Source: Hemibagrus wyckioides (taxonomy: Eukaryota > Chordata > Actinopteri > Siluriformes > Bagridae). Taken from it: a stretch of DNA of 64,000 bases. Location of the stretch: assembly GCF_019097595.1 (NCBI RefSeq), contig NC_080727.1, positions 8,144,001-8,208,000 of the forward strand, in the 5' to 3' direction. Below, piece after piece: positions 10,350 through 22,030 of the stretch. The notes under the pieces are model-generated. The model saw nothing but the letters and a program-made list of their open reading frames with translations. It was not told where the DNA came from and did not search any database. A program made the position numbers and the translations under genes. How positions within the stretch are numbered: the stretch's first letter is position 1; every line of letters starts with the position of its first letter.

Positions 10350-11308
10350 TGCACACAGAGGGAAAGAGGACATTAATTAGCTTGGGAAGAACACATAGAA
10401 ATGATCGATTCTGGCTTTGACTATAAAACTAAATTTGTGAAAATATTCGAATGAAAATATTTTTTTTTCCACATTTCAGATTATGTCATAGCAGGAAATT
10501 TATCATGGTATTGGTCACCTGATTGCAGACATAACAATAAAGTGAGCAGAAAGAGTGGGGAAGGGAGAGGAGATAAGAAAAGAGATAGAAAAGGAAGGAA
10601 AGAGATATTACTGAAAGCTCAAAGGGACTGCAAAAGTAGAAGAAGATCTCATGTTCAAGGCTCTATAAGAATTCTAAAAGAAAAAGATTTTTGGCTCATG
10701 AAGAGAGATGACAAAGTTGGGAAGTTGGGATAGTGTTTTACCACATGGTGAGTGAGGCTTAGCAGATTTAAACATTATCACTAATAAATCAAATCCGCTA
10801 CAGAGAAAATAACTTCTGGAGACTTACATGTTACAGCACATGCTGTAGCATTTATAGAGAAAGTCATTTTTAGTGAATTCCCGTGATGCATGAAGTAGAC
10901 TATCACAGGGTTTCTCAAGCCACTGTGACTTTATTATTATTATTATCATTCATATCTGTTTAATCTGTTTAATCTCTTGTAATTGACCACTGATATCCAA
11001 TGTCCTCAGACTGAAGACTGATTCTACCTAACAAACCATTTTTAGGTGATATGAGATACATGCTATTCAATTTCTGATCAGGTGTCTGTTGCTAAGCATC
11101 CAGCCATAACCTTCTAACACTATTGTTCCATAGTGTACACATTTTGGCACCATATATGTGGTGTTAACCCTGAAAAAGCACTGCTAAGCCTGCTTTAGAG
11201 CATGGTTTCTGTTTGAATTTTTGGTTCACTTGGAGAAGTAGCCTATTCGGGCTGCTGCTGCTACCTCTGGGCTGATATCAGGGGAAAAAGTGCCAAAAAC
11301 CATACAGA
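10350..11308. other. Unassigned noncoding stretch
   Basis: Includes a lysine/arginine-rich frame at 10542-10733 that reflects an A/G-rich patch. No gene seen. Confidence 0.45.
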
Positions 11309-11515
11309 GTTAAGTTGAGTAGTCTTTATTTGTCAGATATACGTTACTGCATAGTGAAACTCTTTCTTCACATATCCCATCCATGGAGGGTTGGGGTCAG
11401 GGTCAGGCATGATACAGTGCCCCTGGAGCAGGAAGGGGTTGAGGGCCTTGCTCAACGGTGCTGGGGCTTGAACCCTAATCTTCCAATCAACAACCCAGAG
11501 CCTTAACCAGAGACA
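11309..11515 (-). mobile_element. tRNA-headed SINE (family S1), minus strand
   Basis: Contains CACATATCCCATCCATGGAG, GATACAGTGCCCCTGGAGCA and GAGGGCCTTGCTCAACGGTG, ending with the inverse of a tRNA-like head (CAGAGCCTTAACC). Same family as 4337 and 17443. Confidence 0.75.
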
Positions 11516-14021
11516 CTGACTGAATAGCAAAACTCTTTAAAGTTTACTAAGACCAATAGAGAGTATTTATACAAAGGAAAGGTGTAGTATTCTGTGTAAT
11601 CTATTGATAAACTTGGTGGTTAACACATTTACTGATGGTGTGACGAAAGCTTTACAGTGTCTGGGCTTTGCTCATGTTCATCAGAACAGAACAGAAAGAA
11701 TGTCCAGACCAAATCGAAAATGAGTTCATAAACAAATGCTATCATAACCCCCCAAAAAATCCGGTCCTAGATTACCTGCTTCTAGAAATACCGGGTTTAG
11801 AACTAATCTAATTCAGGGTTAAGTGCAGTGTGAAAAGCCCTTCTCTCTGTTACATCTGGTGAACAGCTGCCATGCTACATTATTGTTAACTCTTTCATTA
11901 TGTTTTTACAGTGACTTACGGCTGACCTTAAAAAAAAAATAATAATCTTGTGATCCAGCAGACAACGATCCACGATCCAAGTTGAATTCTCAAATCTGAT
12001 TGGTCAGAAGTAGTGGATTAATTTTCTATAACAGACAGCACAGTTACACTCTCAGAACAGATGTGATACAAATAAGACATCATGTGCTCATTTTTAACAC
12101 ACCAGCATGTGAACACATCTTGTGTTGCTTTCAGCGCAGTGTGTTATTATATTTAACACATGCTGTCTGTTAAACTTCCACAAAAAGATGTGTTAAAATT
12201 AACACACAGATTGTATCACCCCCCCCCACCCCAACATATCTTAAAATATTTTTGTCTGTATGCTAAAATCCTCCTAAAAGGCTCAGAAAAGAAAAAAAAA
12301 ACATTGCATTAATTTCAGGTGACTTTTATTAAAATCATTAAAACATTCAACATTTGCAACATGCACATAATATCTGTGTTCACTTGATGTGTTTTCTTAC
12401 AAATCTCCCTGCCATTTAGAACATTGTTACAAGGGGATTGGGAGTCTGATCTGAAAAGCTGTGGAGAAGAGAAAGAGTGCTGGTTAGAAGTTAGCTGTAA
12501 AATCTAGTTTTAGCTCATTAACCTGAGCAATATGCTATAAACTCAAGCGAGCAGCTACGCTACCGTCAATCATTCCTGTTGTGAATAGTGACAACATCCA
12601 TATAGCTTTTATTTATATCTAACTTAGAGCATCAGATAAGATCCAGACCCAGAAACCTATAGACTAACCTTGCTTAGTTAGTTTTTCCAATTAATACTTT
12701 TTTCCAGAATCATTTTTCGCAACATTAACGTTAATAGTGATGAACGCTAACTTACCTGTCGTCGTTTTCTGTCCTCCGACTCAGTCAAAAGAAACAAATG
12801 TACTGTACACTTGGGGCGGAGTTAAGATCTGAACGATGATGTCAGCACCACAGTCTGAAGTGTGATTGGACAATAATCTAACTCAAGGTTTTTCAACCTT
12901 TTTAGAAGCATGGCACATTTTTTACATTACAAAAATCCCACTGCACACCAATGACACACTGTAGCTTAACACAGTATATATAATGAAATGAAATCTCCTT
13001 TGTGTGTGTGTGTGTGTTTTATTAAAGTTGCCTGGTTTGTCAGTATGCAGGTGTACAAAATAGTCTGCGTTCTTATTTTTAAGTGCCAGGTGTTTCGTTT
13101 GGAGAAGGCATTCAAGCTCGCTTGGGACCATTGCACTGTTGGATAACTTTTTCTCCACACACCAAGCATAATTAAGTCAGATCCCAAGTAAAAGTAAATC
13201 CAAACAAATTCAAACTCACGATTTTTGCTTTCTTTTGACCATCACTAATAATAGGGCCTTCACCTGGGGGACAGAATTCCATCCAGGGTCCAGTTCATAG
13301 TTTGCACTTTTCATTTTTAAATATTTATTCACTGATATCACCACTACCTTTTCATTAATTCTATTGTTAAGAATTAACAAGGTCATTATTACGCTACCTA
13401 CTCACGTGGAGGAGTATTTCTATTACTCTGCCAGTCACTACTTCGCAGGTACAGGCGCTCAACAATGGCAAATTATTTCCATTTCCAGGTCTACACAGGC
13501 CTCTTTAAACATTTCCCCTGACGTCGTGATTGTTTTAATGCGTTGCATCTCAAGTCTAAAACACTGCTCAAAAGTATACTGCAATCTAGACAATCCGGGT
13601 ACACAAAACAGAGCTTAAGTTTGGTTTAATGAGGTTTTTGAAATTCTGTAACAGGAAACCCAGTTAGTTTGCTCATTAGCAGTCTAGAAGAGTACATAAG
13701 TCTCTGATTTGAGAAAATCATGATGTGTGATTAGAGATTAATGACAATAAAATGATGATGTGTGTTAAAAATGATGATCATATTGACTGGAACAGTTGGA
13801 AATGCTGTGAAAAATGCTGATTTTCCAAAAAGATTTACTTTTTCGATAATCTCCATGTACTAGACATCTTGAACGTACAGCTAACAGGTCATATTTAGTT
13901 TAGCATCCTAATGCTGTGTGTGAGGAGTGTCAGGAGCTGAGTGCATTGCTTTTTAAATATGTAATCTGTTAAACTTATTTTTGTGTCTAGAAAACTAGAA
14001 TTTGGGTTACACCTGTAATTC
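11516..14021. other. Unassigned noncoding stretch with small repeat remnants
   Basis: No gene. 11985-12060 (TCAAATCTGATTGGTCAGAA, then TTTTCTATAACAGACAGCAC) resembles a common fish MITE fragment. There is a C-run near 12222, a short GT run at 13001-13017, and otherwise complex sequence. A possible minus-strand splice donor near 12755 is not supported by a credible exon. Confidence 0.4.
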
Positions 14022-14110
14022 CAATTCAATTTTTATTGATCACATGCACAATAATAAACAGTACGACATGCAGTGAAATGTTTTTTTACAACTGTCCGGG
14101 TTATACAAAC
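14022..14110. repeat. Dispersed repeat R3 fragment
   Basis: AATTCCAATTCAATTTTTAT, then CATGCAGTGAAATG. The inverse arrangement (CATTTCACTAC...AAATAAAATTCCAATTT) recurs at 62506-62545. Confidence 0.5.
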
Positions 14111-14330
14111 AGTTAATAAAGTAAATAAGTAAATAAATAAACAGTTAAAATGGAACTTAAAATAAAATGGTAAATAAAGAAATAATAAAGTGAATAAAGA
14201 AGTTAAAATAGAACTTATAATAAAATAAAATAACATAAAATAAAATATCCAAAATATAATATATAATAATATATATAATAATATATATAATAAAGCATAT
14301 GAATATAATACAATGACTGAGGATATAAAT

Positions 14331-14381
14331 ATATTGATATAAAATGGTACTGGTTGCAAAAATGACTATATACTGTATATA

Positions 14382-14456
<75 letters not shown>

Positions 14457-14482
14457 TTTTTGCAACCAGTACCATTTTATAT

Positions 14483-14488
<6 letters not shown>
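14331..14488. repeat. Perfect 35-bp inverted repeat around a (TA)n core
   Basis: Arms at 14331-14365 and 14454-14488 are exact reverse complements (left arm begins ATATTGATATAAAATGGTAC). The centre is about 40 TA/AT units, so the whole stretch can extrude as a cruciform. It is bordered on the right by a further TA run to 14520. No transposase. Either a tiny foldback/MITE remnant or a microsatellite-mediated inversion duplication. Confidence 0.85.

Positions 14489-14520
<32 letters not shown>
14489..14520. repeat. (TA)n microsatellite
   Basis: About 15 TA units directly after the inverted repeat arm. Confidence 0.9.
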
Positions 14521-14525
<5 letters not shown>

Positions 14526-15854
14526 TAAACTTTATGAGAGAAAATGAGATGGGGGATTAATAAGAAATTAATAATCAGTTAAAAATAAATGAAAAAGTTT
14601 ACTACTTGGTAAACCGCTGCAGTTTAAGCAGAAAAACACACTCCACACTGCTGCTATACTGAAATTAATCCACTATCACACCACCCCAGTGTTCTGTCTA
14701 TCAACAGAGTCGGTCATGTGTTATTTTCTTACTGATCTTAAACAGGTAGATAAAAGTTCAATGTAAATTGGTTTGCTTTAGCATCAAGCGTTTAATCACA
14801 GGTTTGAACAGTACTGGCAATAAAATCATTTGGTTTTTTCGCATGAGGGGGCTGAAGCGCACAGGGTTTGCACTGATAACAGTTGGATTGCCGAGTGTGT
14901 CATAAATAAAAGCCGACGGAGCTCTCTGGTGTGTCTGCTGTGACGCTAATGGCTACGGTCCATGTTTCAGCGATTTACTGGATGGAAATGAGAACAGGTT
15001 GTGTTGTGTAGTAGTGCTAGTTCAATTAGGTAGTTCAGTAGTGTTTTAGTAAAAAATAGAAATGATAGTACACGATGTTTAAGGTTATATATTGCTACTA
15101 CAACATATAGTCAAAATTATATTTGAAGATAAAACAGAAGAAGAATAAGACATACCTCAGCTGTCAGCAAACCACATGCCCACCTTAGATAATTCTCAGA
15201 TATAAATAGCCTACTGATAATTCCTACACATGAATAATGCTGAGCATATGGTGCCCCAAAAATGATGTAATTGCATTTAATTAGGGGGCCAAGCACCAAA
15301 TGTGTGCTAGCACGATACTGGAATTGGGATTATAATTAGTAATATTATTACTAATAAACATAAACATTTTTGTAGCATTTTAGTGAATAAGATTTGGTGC
15401 AGTGATAGAAGACAGCCTCAGCTACTTACACAGCAACTGTGGTACACCAAGCATTCAAGCACTGATTGGGAAGATATATCTTTACATGAATAATTCTGCA
15501 AGGAAACATCCCAGAAACATAATTCCACTTTCCTCTAATTAGCTGGTTCACGCCCAGTTCATATCACATGTCATGTTGCCCCCAATGTAGACCCAATGGC
15601 GCTGGTCTTCTTCATCGCCAATGAATTGGGCCAAAATGTGTCCTTTTCTTCTGATTAATCACTGCTTGCTGCTATATTATTATATATTCATATACATATA
15701 TTATTTTACTATTAAACTTTTCATTTGGTTGTTGCTTTTTCTGAGTTGCTGTACAGTAGCAATAGTGTGTTGTGTTATCAGCCAGTGTGTTTGTGTTACT
15801 ACTTCATTTCACTACTAGGTCAGATCTGCTTAAAAAACTTCGTATCATTTAATA
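14521..15854. other. Unassigned noncoding stretch
   Basis: AT-rich, with no credible gene or named repeat seen on either strand. Confidence 0.45.
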
Positions 15855-16012
15855 GTCTAATTACTTTCGAGCCCATGGAAATGTAAGGACTATATTAAAA
15901 AAAAATGTCTGTAACAGTTAATGCAAATTTTTTTTTTGTTTAACCCCTTGATCTTGATTGTTTCATTATAAATCCATCGCGATGGTGTCCAAATACTTAT
16001 GGATCTGACTGT
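15855..16012 (+). mobile_element. 3' terminal fragment of another Tc1-like family
   Basis: TTAATGCAAA, a T-run, TTTAACCCCTTGATCTTGAT, TTTCATTATAAATCCATCG and the terminal TCCAAATACTTATGGATCTG ending in CTGTA match the 3' end of a widespread teleost Tc1 family. The coding part is absent. Confidence 0.65.
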
Positions 16013-16244
16013 ATACTTTCGTAACCAAAGTGAAGTCCAAAAATTCACCACATTTGAGTTTCCGGTGGACTTTTAGAGTTTATTAACTCTATCAGATGTG
16101 CAGAGTGAGACACACATTATTAAAATGCAGCTCATCTCTCATCTCTAACTGTGACGGATACATTTCACCGGCATATGGTGTACCTTCTGCTCAGGCTATT
16201 GTGTACTGTACATGTTCCAAAATTGACTACAAAACCATTCCTCA

Positions 16245-16248
<4 letters not shown>

Positions 16249-16281
<33 letters not shown>
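16249..16281. repeat. (CT)n microsatellite
   Basis: About 16 CT units. Confidence 0.95.
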
Positions 16282-16285
<4 letters not shown>

Positions 16286-17099
16286 TGCTATTGATTATTT
16301 TACCACAATGATGAAAAGGTTTAATGGAATATGGGGAAAAATCAATTACCCTCATATGCAGCATGCTGTCACAAACTGCCCACAGCTAAATAAAGCAGTC
16401 ACATTATTTCATGTAATGGTGATTACATCTGTCCAAAAAAAAGTCATATAAAAATTAATTTCAGCCACAATGTTAGCATGCAATATATGTGTTCAGTGAT
16501 ATGGCACCACATTCTGATTTTTTTTTTCTTCTTCTTTTATAGCTGTATAGTTACACTTTCTTCATCTGCCGATGATTTATTTGTTATTTGAGGTTTAATC
16601 AAATCAAAATACATCTGAAAATGTTGGAATGTGTCCGAAATGTAGGCACTGAATAACCCTGATCAATAAAACTACCTCTTATTTACTCTGGGCTTACAGA
16701 CTGTTACACTGCATGACACATTTGCACTCATTATTAGTCATCATTAGTGAGTGGGAATCATTTTGTTGGCCAAAGAGAGATGGGATGCCTTCAAACAAAG
16801 ACAGTAAGGAAGAAAAAAAAAAGGAAAGGAAACAGAAAAAGACAAGATAAGTGTATGTAAAAAAATGTTGCTTCATGTCTGTCCAGTTAAAAAACCTAAA
16901 TGAATGTTATTATATTAATGTCCTGGAATGAAAGATAATCAATCCCTAAAGCCAACTTCAAGATAGAGACCTGATCATGAAATCTCTATTTTTCAAAAAG
17001 TCTAGGGTCTATTTAGAACTGTAGGAGATCCAAATGTATTTATTTAAAAATGAAGTACACTTTTTTGCAATTGACATAAAGACTAAATAAGATTATAAT
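16282..17099. other. Unassigned noncoding stretch
   Basis: No gene or named repeat recognised. There is an A/G-rich patch at 16800-16850. Confidence 0.45.
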
Positions 17100-17915
17100 A
17101 GAATTAATTGATTTACTGGGACACTGGCATTAATCATCTTATTGGACATTTTCAATCAGTATAAACATATGAATATTTTATCTCCAGTAGCAGCTCTGAT
17201 ATAAAATGAGTCAGGACTCATTCAGTGTGAGATGTTTGTTTTTTCCTTTGTTGGATAATCTTACACAGAATTTTAGTGGTTGAAGATAACGCCTTCACAT
17301 CGTAGATGCTTATGAACAAGCAGTCTGGGCATCTCTGAGAGCAGAAATGGGTTTGGTATCACCATTTACTTTGAAGATAGAAATATTTCTGTGGAAAAAA
17401 AGGAACTGTTTTTGTTTTTTGGAAATTTCTAAGAATATATTGACACTGACAGCATTTGGCAGATGGCTTTTATCCTGAGAAACTTACATTTTTATCTTAT
17501 TTTATACAACTGAGCAATTGGGGGTTAAGCTTAGGAGCCCAGAAAGAAAAAAATAGAAAACAAATAGCCTTTATTTATCAAATATAAATTACAGCACCGT
17601 GAAATTCTTTCTTCACATATCCCAGCCTTGGAGGTTGGGGTCAGAGCGCAGGGTCAGCCATGATACAGTGCCCATGGAGCAGGGAGGGTTAAGGGCCTTG
17701 CTCAAGGGCCCAACAGTGGCAGCTTGGCAGCTTGGTGGACCTGGGCTTCGAACAACCTGCTGGTCAGTAGTCCAGCACCTTAACCACTAAGCTACCACAT
17801 ACCACATATTGCCCCTAGTAGGCTAGAAAACCCCCCAGAAATACTTATAAAAAACTACAAATTCTTAAAGGCCTGAGTGTTTGCTTTCTTATGAGACAAT
17901 AACCACCAATGTGGT
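17100..17915 (+). repeat. Segment duplicated from 8813-9220, copy 2, split by a SINE
   Basis: Homologous blocks at 17140-17442 and 17806-17915 match copy 1 in order and orientation. The 17443-17805 part is absent from copy 1, and ATATTG stands on both sides of it (17437-17442 and 17806-17811), as expected of a target duplication. Confidence 0.7.
17443..17805 (-). mobile_element. Composite SINE (family S1) inserted in the duplicated segment
   Basis: The first part holds CATTTGGCAGATGGCTTTTA and TACAACTGAGCAATTGGGGG. The second is a full S1 copy (CACATATCCCAGCCTTGGAG, AAGGGCCTTGCTCAAGGGCC, ending with the inverse tRNA-like head CCTTAACCACTAAGCTACC). The flanking ATATTG repeats suggest one insertion event or two nested ones. 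Confidence 0.7.
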
Positions 17916-18060
17916 GTGACATGACCCAGTAAATTGTAATTTTCCAAAATACATTCAATTTTGATTTCATAAATGTAAGTTTTTTAAGGGAGCTACTAAT
18001 ACAGAATACAGTTTATTCAGAAACAGGGAATTTTTCATACAAAGCCATCATATCATATGT

Positions 18061-18304
18061 TTGCTTTCACTCACACTGGTTGGTGGCTGTTGTGTGAGAG
18101 GTGAGAGCTGGCTGGTGTGTGGGAATATCCCAGCTGACCCAACTGGGGAAATTCGAAGTGCAATTACATGCATAACACCAGATGTGTTAACACACGTTTA
18201 TCAGCAGAGATTACTCTGTGTGTGTTTACAAAGGAATGGCAAATCACATAGACAATGTTTTGTAAATAAAGCTACATTTTGTAAAAAAAAACAAAAACAA
18301 AAAA
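18061..18304 (+). other. Possible retrocopy 3' end (AATAAA plus A-rich tail)
   Basis: AATAAA at about 18266 is followed roughly 12 bp later by an A-rich tail (AAAAAAAAACAAAAACAAAA). The preceding frame at 18061-18321 has no domain I recognise. Origin as a retrotransposed transcript or element tail is possible but unproven. Confidence 0.35.
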
Positions 18305-19207
18305 AACTGAAAATTATGTAAATAAAAAAACTTCCCTTGTGAACTGAGACTTGTGGCACATAAGCAAAAATATTTGTGTACCACAAATTAAAAGCTATCA
18401 GAAATCAGGAAATGAAAAAACAAAAATACAACAGCAAAAGTATAAAACATTAAATAAGTAAATAAGATACAGAAAAAATACTATAAGTCCTTAATAAACA
18501 ACACATAGCTATACATCAAGTTAGCTTAAGAGAACGTTTCAGATTTTGTTTTTCTGATTTTCCTGTTGTGATCATTTTCATTTCATTCTTAATTCGATAT
18601 TCCTGAAAATAAACAATTTCTACTTAAAATCAGTTTTTTTTAACCTATCAGGTTTTTTTTTTGTACCTATTTTTCCCAAGGGTGCCAATAATTCTGAAGC
18701 AGACTGTAAGTACTTGGCGCTGTTGCCATGGAAGCTGCAATGCAAAGTAGGGAGAGACAAGATCATAATAATGACTAATACCTGGTATTTGCAGAATGCG
18801 TACACTTCTGTGTGTTATCGTCCCCGATGCTTTTAGTCAGAAAGAACAAAATTATTTTGCACGTTAGATTTTTATTAAAAGTTTCTCTGACTTTTGGACC
18901 CTGATGTTTTTGAAAAAAAAAAAAAAATCATTGATCATTCATGTGGGGTTTACAGCATAAAGCAGTAACACGTGTGTGTGTGTGTGCTCTGTACATGGAA
19001 AAAATCCTTTTTAGCGCAACATATTTACATTAAGGGACGAATTTTAAAATATGTACGTTCAACAAAAAATATATATATGCAAATAAATAAATAAATTAAA
19101 AATTAACATTCACCTGCTTCCTTGTTTCAAGTCACAATTATCTAAGACAATAAATTACTTCAGGTTTAATTTTTGAAATGTTTAACTTTATACTACTACT
19201 ACTAATC
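18305..19207. other. Unassigned noncoding stretch
   Basis: AT-rich with A and T homopolymers and a short GT run near 18972. No gene seen. Confidence 0.45.
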
Positions 19208-19237
19208 GTAATAATAATAATAATAAGAAGAAGAAGA

Positions 19238-19293
<56 letters not shown>
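19208..19293. repeat. Compound (TAA)-(AAG)-(ATT)n microsatellite
   Basis: TAA units at 19208-19226, AAG units at 19226-19237, then about 19 ATT units. The ATT part adjoins the LINE 3' end and may be its original tail. Confidence 0.92.
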
Positions 19294-19762
19294 GCATTTT
19301 ATTTATAGGCACCTTTCTAGTCACTCAAGGTAACCATACAAGTTTAAACAAGTAATAAATAATAAAATAGCAGTAAACAACAATAAAACAATATTAACAA
19401 CAGGGTAAAACACATGATAGAGCTGCATTAGTGTAGCTACATTAGACTGTAGCCTGAGATCCTGTGGAATAAGCAATTCTGAATAGATAAGCTTTGAGTT
19501 GAATGTGGTGAGAGACTACTGTGTTACTAATGTTTTCTGGGAGAGAACTCCAGAGACGAGGAACGGTGCGAATTAATGTTTTAGCGCCGACGTTGGTTAA
19601 ATGGGCATGAGGCATAATGAGGAGCCTTGATGAGGGGGAGCGGAGAGTACGAGAGGGAGCGTAGAACTGTATATGATCTGAGAGGTATGGTGGGGCAAGG
19701 TTATGAAGTGTGGAGAAATCGATACTTTTGAAGTATAAACTAGAATTTCTTATCCAAAACAA
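19294..19762 (-). pseudogene. 5'-truncated L2-type LINE: 3' UTR plus ORF2 C-terminal end
   Basis: On the minus strand, 19762-19442 encodes about 106 residues matching the extreme C-terminus of fish L2/Rex-like LINE ORF2. The order LHNLAPPYLSD, YAPSRTLRS, PRLWSSLPENI, then LKAYLFRIAY corresponds to the usual APPYLSDLI / PSRSLRSS / LWNSLP / FKTLKTYLFRLAY blocks. The frame ends at a stop near 19442. The following 19441-19294 would be the 3' UTR, running into an ATT tail, typical of target-primed insertion. Everything upstream (endonuclease and most of the reverse transcriptase) is missing, so the copy is dead on arrival. Superfamily assignment rests on remembered motifs, not on a search. Confidence 0.72.
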
Positions 19763-19835
19763 GTTAAAGAAAAGAAATAAGTTTGTTATTTAATGTTTTA
19801 CATTGGAGTTAAAGTAATGGTTGTATAGTAATAGA

Positions 19836-20110
19836 AGAATTAGTAGTGATGGTTATTAGTAGTAGCAGCAGTAGTAATAGTATTGATAGTCAAGTCAAAA
19901 AGCTTTTATTGTCATTTCAACCAACAGTGCTACAAAAAACAACACAGAGCTAAGAGTAAGTTTTCCTAGACACATAAAGTGCATAGTATGCAACCTAGTG
20001 CAAACAGTGTAAGACAAACAGTGCAATACTCTACAGGACAGATACATAAAATAGCGCTGACCAGTGTACATTCTGTATTACACACAAGTTTACTGTTTAA
20101 AAGAAGGGTA
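19836..20110. repeat. TAG-rich stretch plus dispersed repeat (GTCAAGTCA start)
   Basis: A TAG/AGT-rich stretch at 19836-19888 leads into AGTCAAGTCAAAAAGCTTTT and ATTGTCATTTCAACC, a start I recognise from interspersed fish repeats. Later comes CTGACCAGTGTACATTCTGT. Class unknown. Confidence 0.5.
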
Positions 20111-20541
20111 TACAAAATTCGTGGGTAGCCTCATTCGATGAGACCTTGTGGCTTAGTGTACTTCTCAGACTTAATAGTTTTATTCATCTATTATCACAAC
20201 TGACTGCCACTGGATACAACCAGTTTGTCTTGTTACTTGTAAAATGTACTACCTGTTATATACTTTTCCTACAAGTATATATAAACATATATAAATAAAT
20301 GGCTTAAATAAACAGAACTGATTAAATCATATTACCTACTCATTTTTTTTTACAAACTAACACACATATCTAGGATGTGAAGCATTAATCTGTTAAGTGG
20401 CATAGATATGAAGTGCTTAAAGAGTTAAAGAGTTCCATTAAAGAGTTCACGACTGAGATGTAACAGACTAATGGCATCTTCCAGATCATATGCAAGTGAG
20501 AGAAATAAAGAGAGGAGGGAGAGGAAAATATGGAGAATACT

Positions 20542-20574
<33 letters not shown>
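20542..20574. repeat. (AG)n microsatellite
   Basis: AG run of about 15 units with one interruption. Confidence 0.9.
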
Positions 20575-20575
<1 letters not shown>

Positions 20576-21036
20576 CCTTGGACCTTACTCTGGTCAGAGG
20601 AAGACTGTATTAAAGAGATTCAGAGATCACTGAACAGGACTACTGTCACACTCTCTACATATAAGCTTATTGTCTTTGGCTCTGTCTTAAACCTTTGTCA
20701 GATCAAAAGCTCCTAAAGGCCAAAAAATGTCTTTTAATAGATGCATACACCAGGAAGAAAGTTTCATGCTGAACTGTATATAGAGAGAACAACGAGAACA
20801 GGTTCAAGCAGACAGGGACGGAGATCAAGATGAGAAAACAGAAAAAGACGGGAGTGAGACAGTAAAAGAGATGAAGTGTGAGAAAGAGAAAGGGTTGAAT
20901 AAAAAAAAAAAAAGAAATGTGAGAATAGTCTAAGGTATGCAGGAACATGGTGAGATAGAAATCACAGTTTAAAAAGAAGAAGGTTGAAGTTGATGGCATT
21001 ATTATAATCACATAACACTAATATTTAAATATCACG

Positions 21037-21690
21037 ATAGTAGTAGTTAATAGTAGCAGTTGTCGTACTAGTAACAGTCTTGCTAGTAGTAGTAGTAGTA
21101 GTAGTAGTAATAGTCATGGTAGTTTTAATAGTAACAGTAGTATAGTAATTTAATTAAACTAATATTTGAATATCACGATAGTATTAGTTATGGTTGTAGT
21201 AATAGCCATGGTAATAGTAATAGTCATAGTAATGTAGTAGTACTAGTCATGGTAATAGATGTAGTCATGGTAGTGGTAGTAGTAGTAGTAGTAGCAGTCT
21301 TGCTAGTAGTTGTAATTGTAGTAATATTAATACACTACTAATGGTAGTGATAGTCATGGTAGTAGTAGTAATTGTAGTAATAATAATAGTCATAGTAAAG
21401 GTAGTAGTAGCAGTAGCAGTCTCTAGTGATTGTAATTGAAGTAATAATACTAGCCATAGTAGAAGTAGTAATAGTAGAAGTAGTAATCATGGTAGTAATT
21501 GTAACTGTAGTAATAGTAGTAGTCATGGTAGTGGGAATAGTAGCCGTAGTTAGGTAACAGTGGTAGTGATTATAGCATTAATTGTAGTGATAGAAGTAAT
21601 AACATTAATTGTAGTAGCACCAGTAGTGGTACCAATAGTAGTAGTTGTAGTAGTGGTGGTGCAGTAATAACTAGAGCTGATTTAATAGCT
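21037..21690. repeat. Decayed TAG/TAA trinucleotide field
   Basis: More than 600 bp made mostly of TAG, TAA, TAC and CATGG steps. Short higher-order echoes occur: CTAATATTT.AATATCACGAT at about 21018 and 21159 (141 bp apart), and CAGTCTTGCTAGTAGT at about 21076 and 21295. The low-complexity minus-strand frame at 21338-21526 (Thr/Tyr-rich) is a by-product. Confidence 0.85.
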
Positions 21691-21797
21691 AAAATAAGTA
21701 GTAGCACTTAAAGGTGAAATTATGAATAAATAACCAGACCAATCTAATTTACAAATTACACAAAAGTTGTGTAAAAAATTACCCATCAGCCCCTTTA

Positions 21798-22030
21798 TGT
21801 CACGTCTTATCACACATTCCCTAATTGTTTCTCATGGCTTTCTAGCACCACTGTTTTTTTTTTTCTAGTTTTTTTTACGGTTTACTATCTTCTGTTGCAG
21901 TTGTCATTTGTTTGCATTCACCGCTTGGGTATTTTTCTTGCCTTGTATCCATAGTTCTTCTTATTGGTTCTTGGTTTTGCTGTTTTGCTTGTGTTGGCTT
22001 TACTTTCCACAATAAATCTACGTCCTGACA
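21798..22030 (+). mobile_element. Possible degenerate solo LTR
   Basis: Begins TGTCACGTC and ends CACAATAAATCTACGTCCTGACA-like, with an AATAAA signal 18 bp before the CA end. It parallels the better LTR at 8137. No matching target duplication is visible, so boundaries and identity are uncertain. Confidence 0.35.

Noticed and set aside
12740..12840. Minus-strand exon ending at a CTTACCTG donor-like site
   Set aside because: No open frame with a start, acceptor or protein-like content supports it.
14033..14547. Tyr/Ile-rich ORFs
   Set aside because: Translations of the TA repeat and flanking AT-rich sequence.
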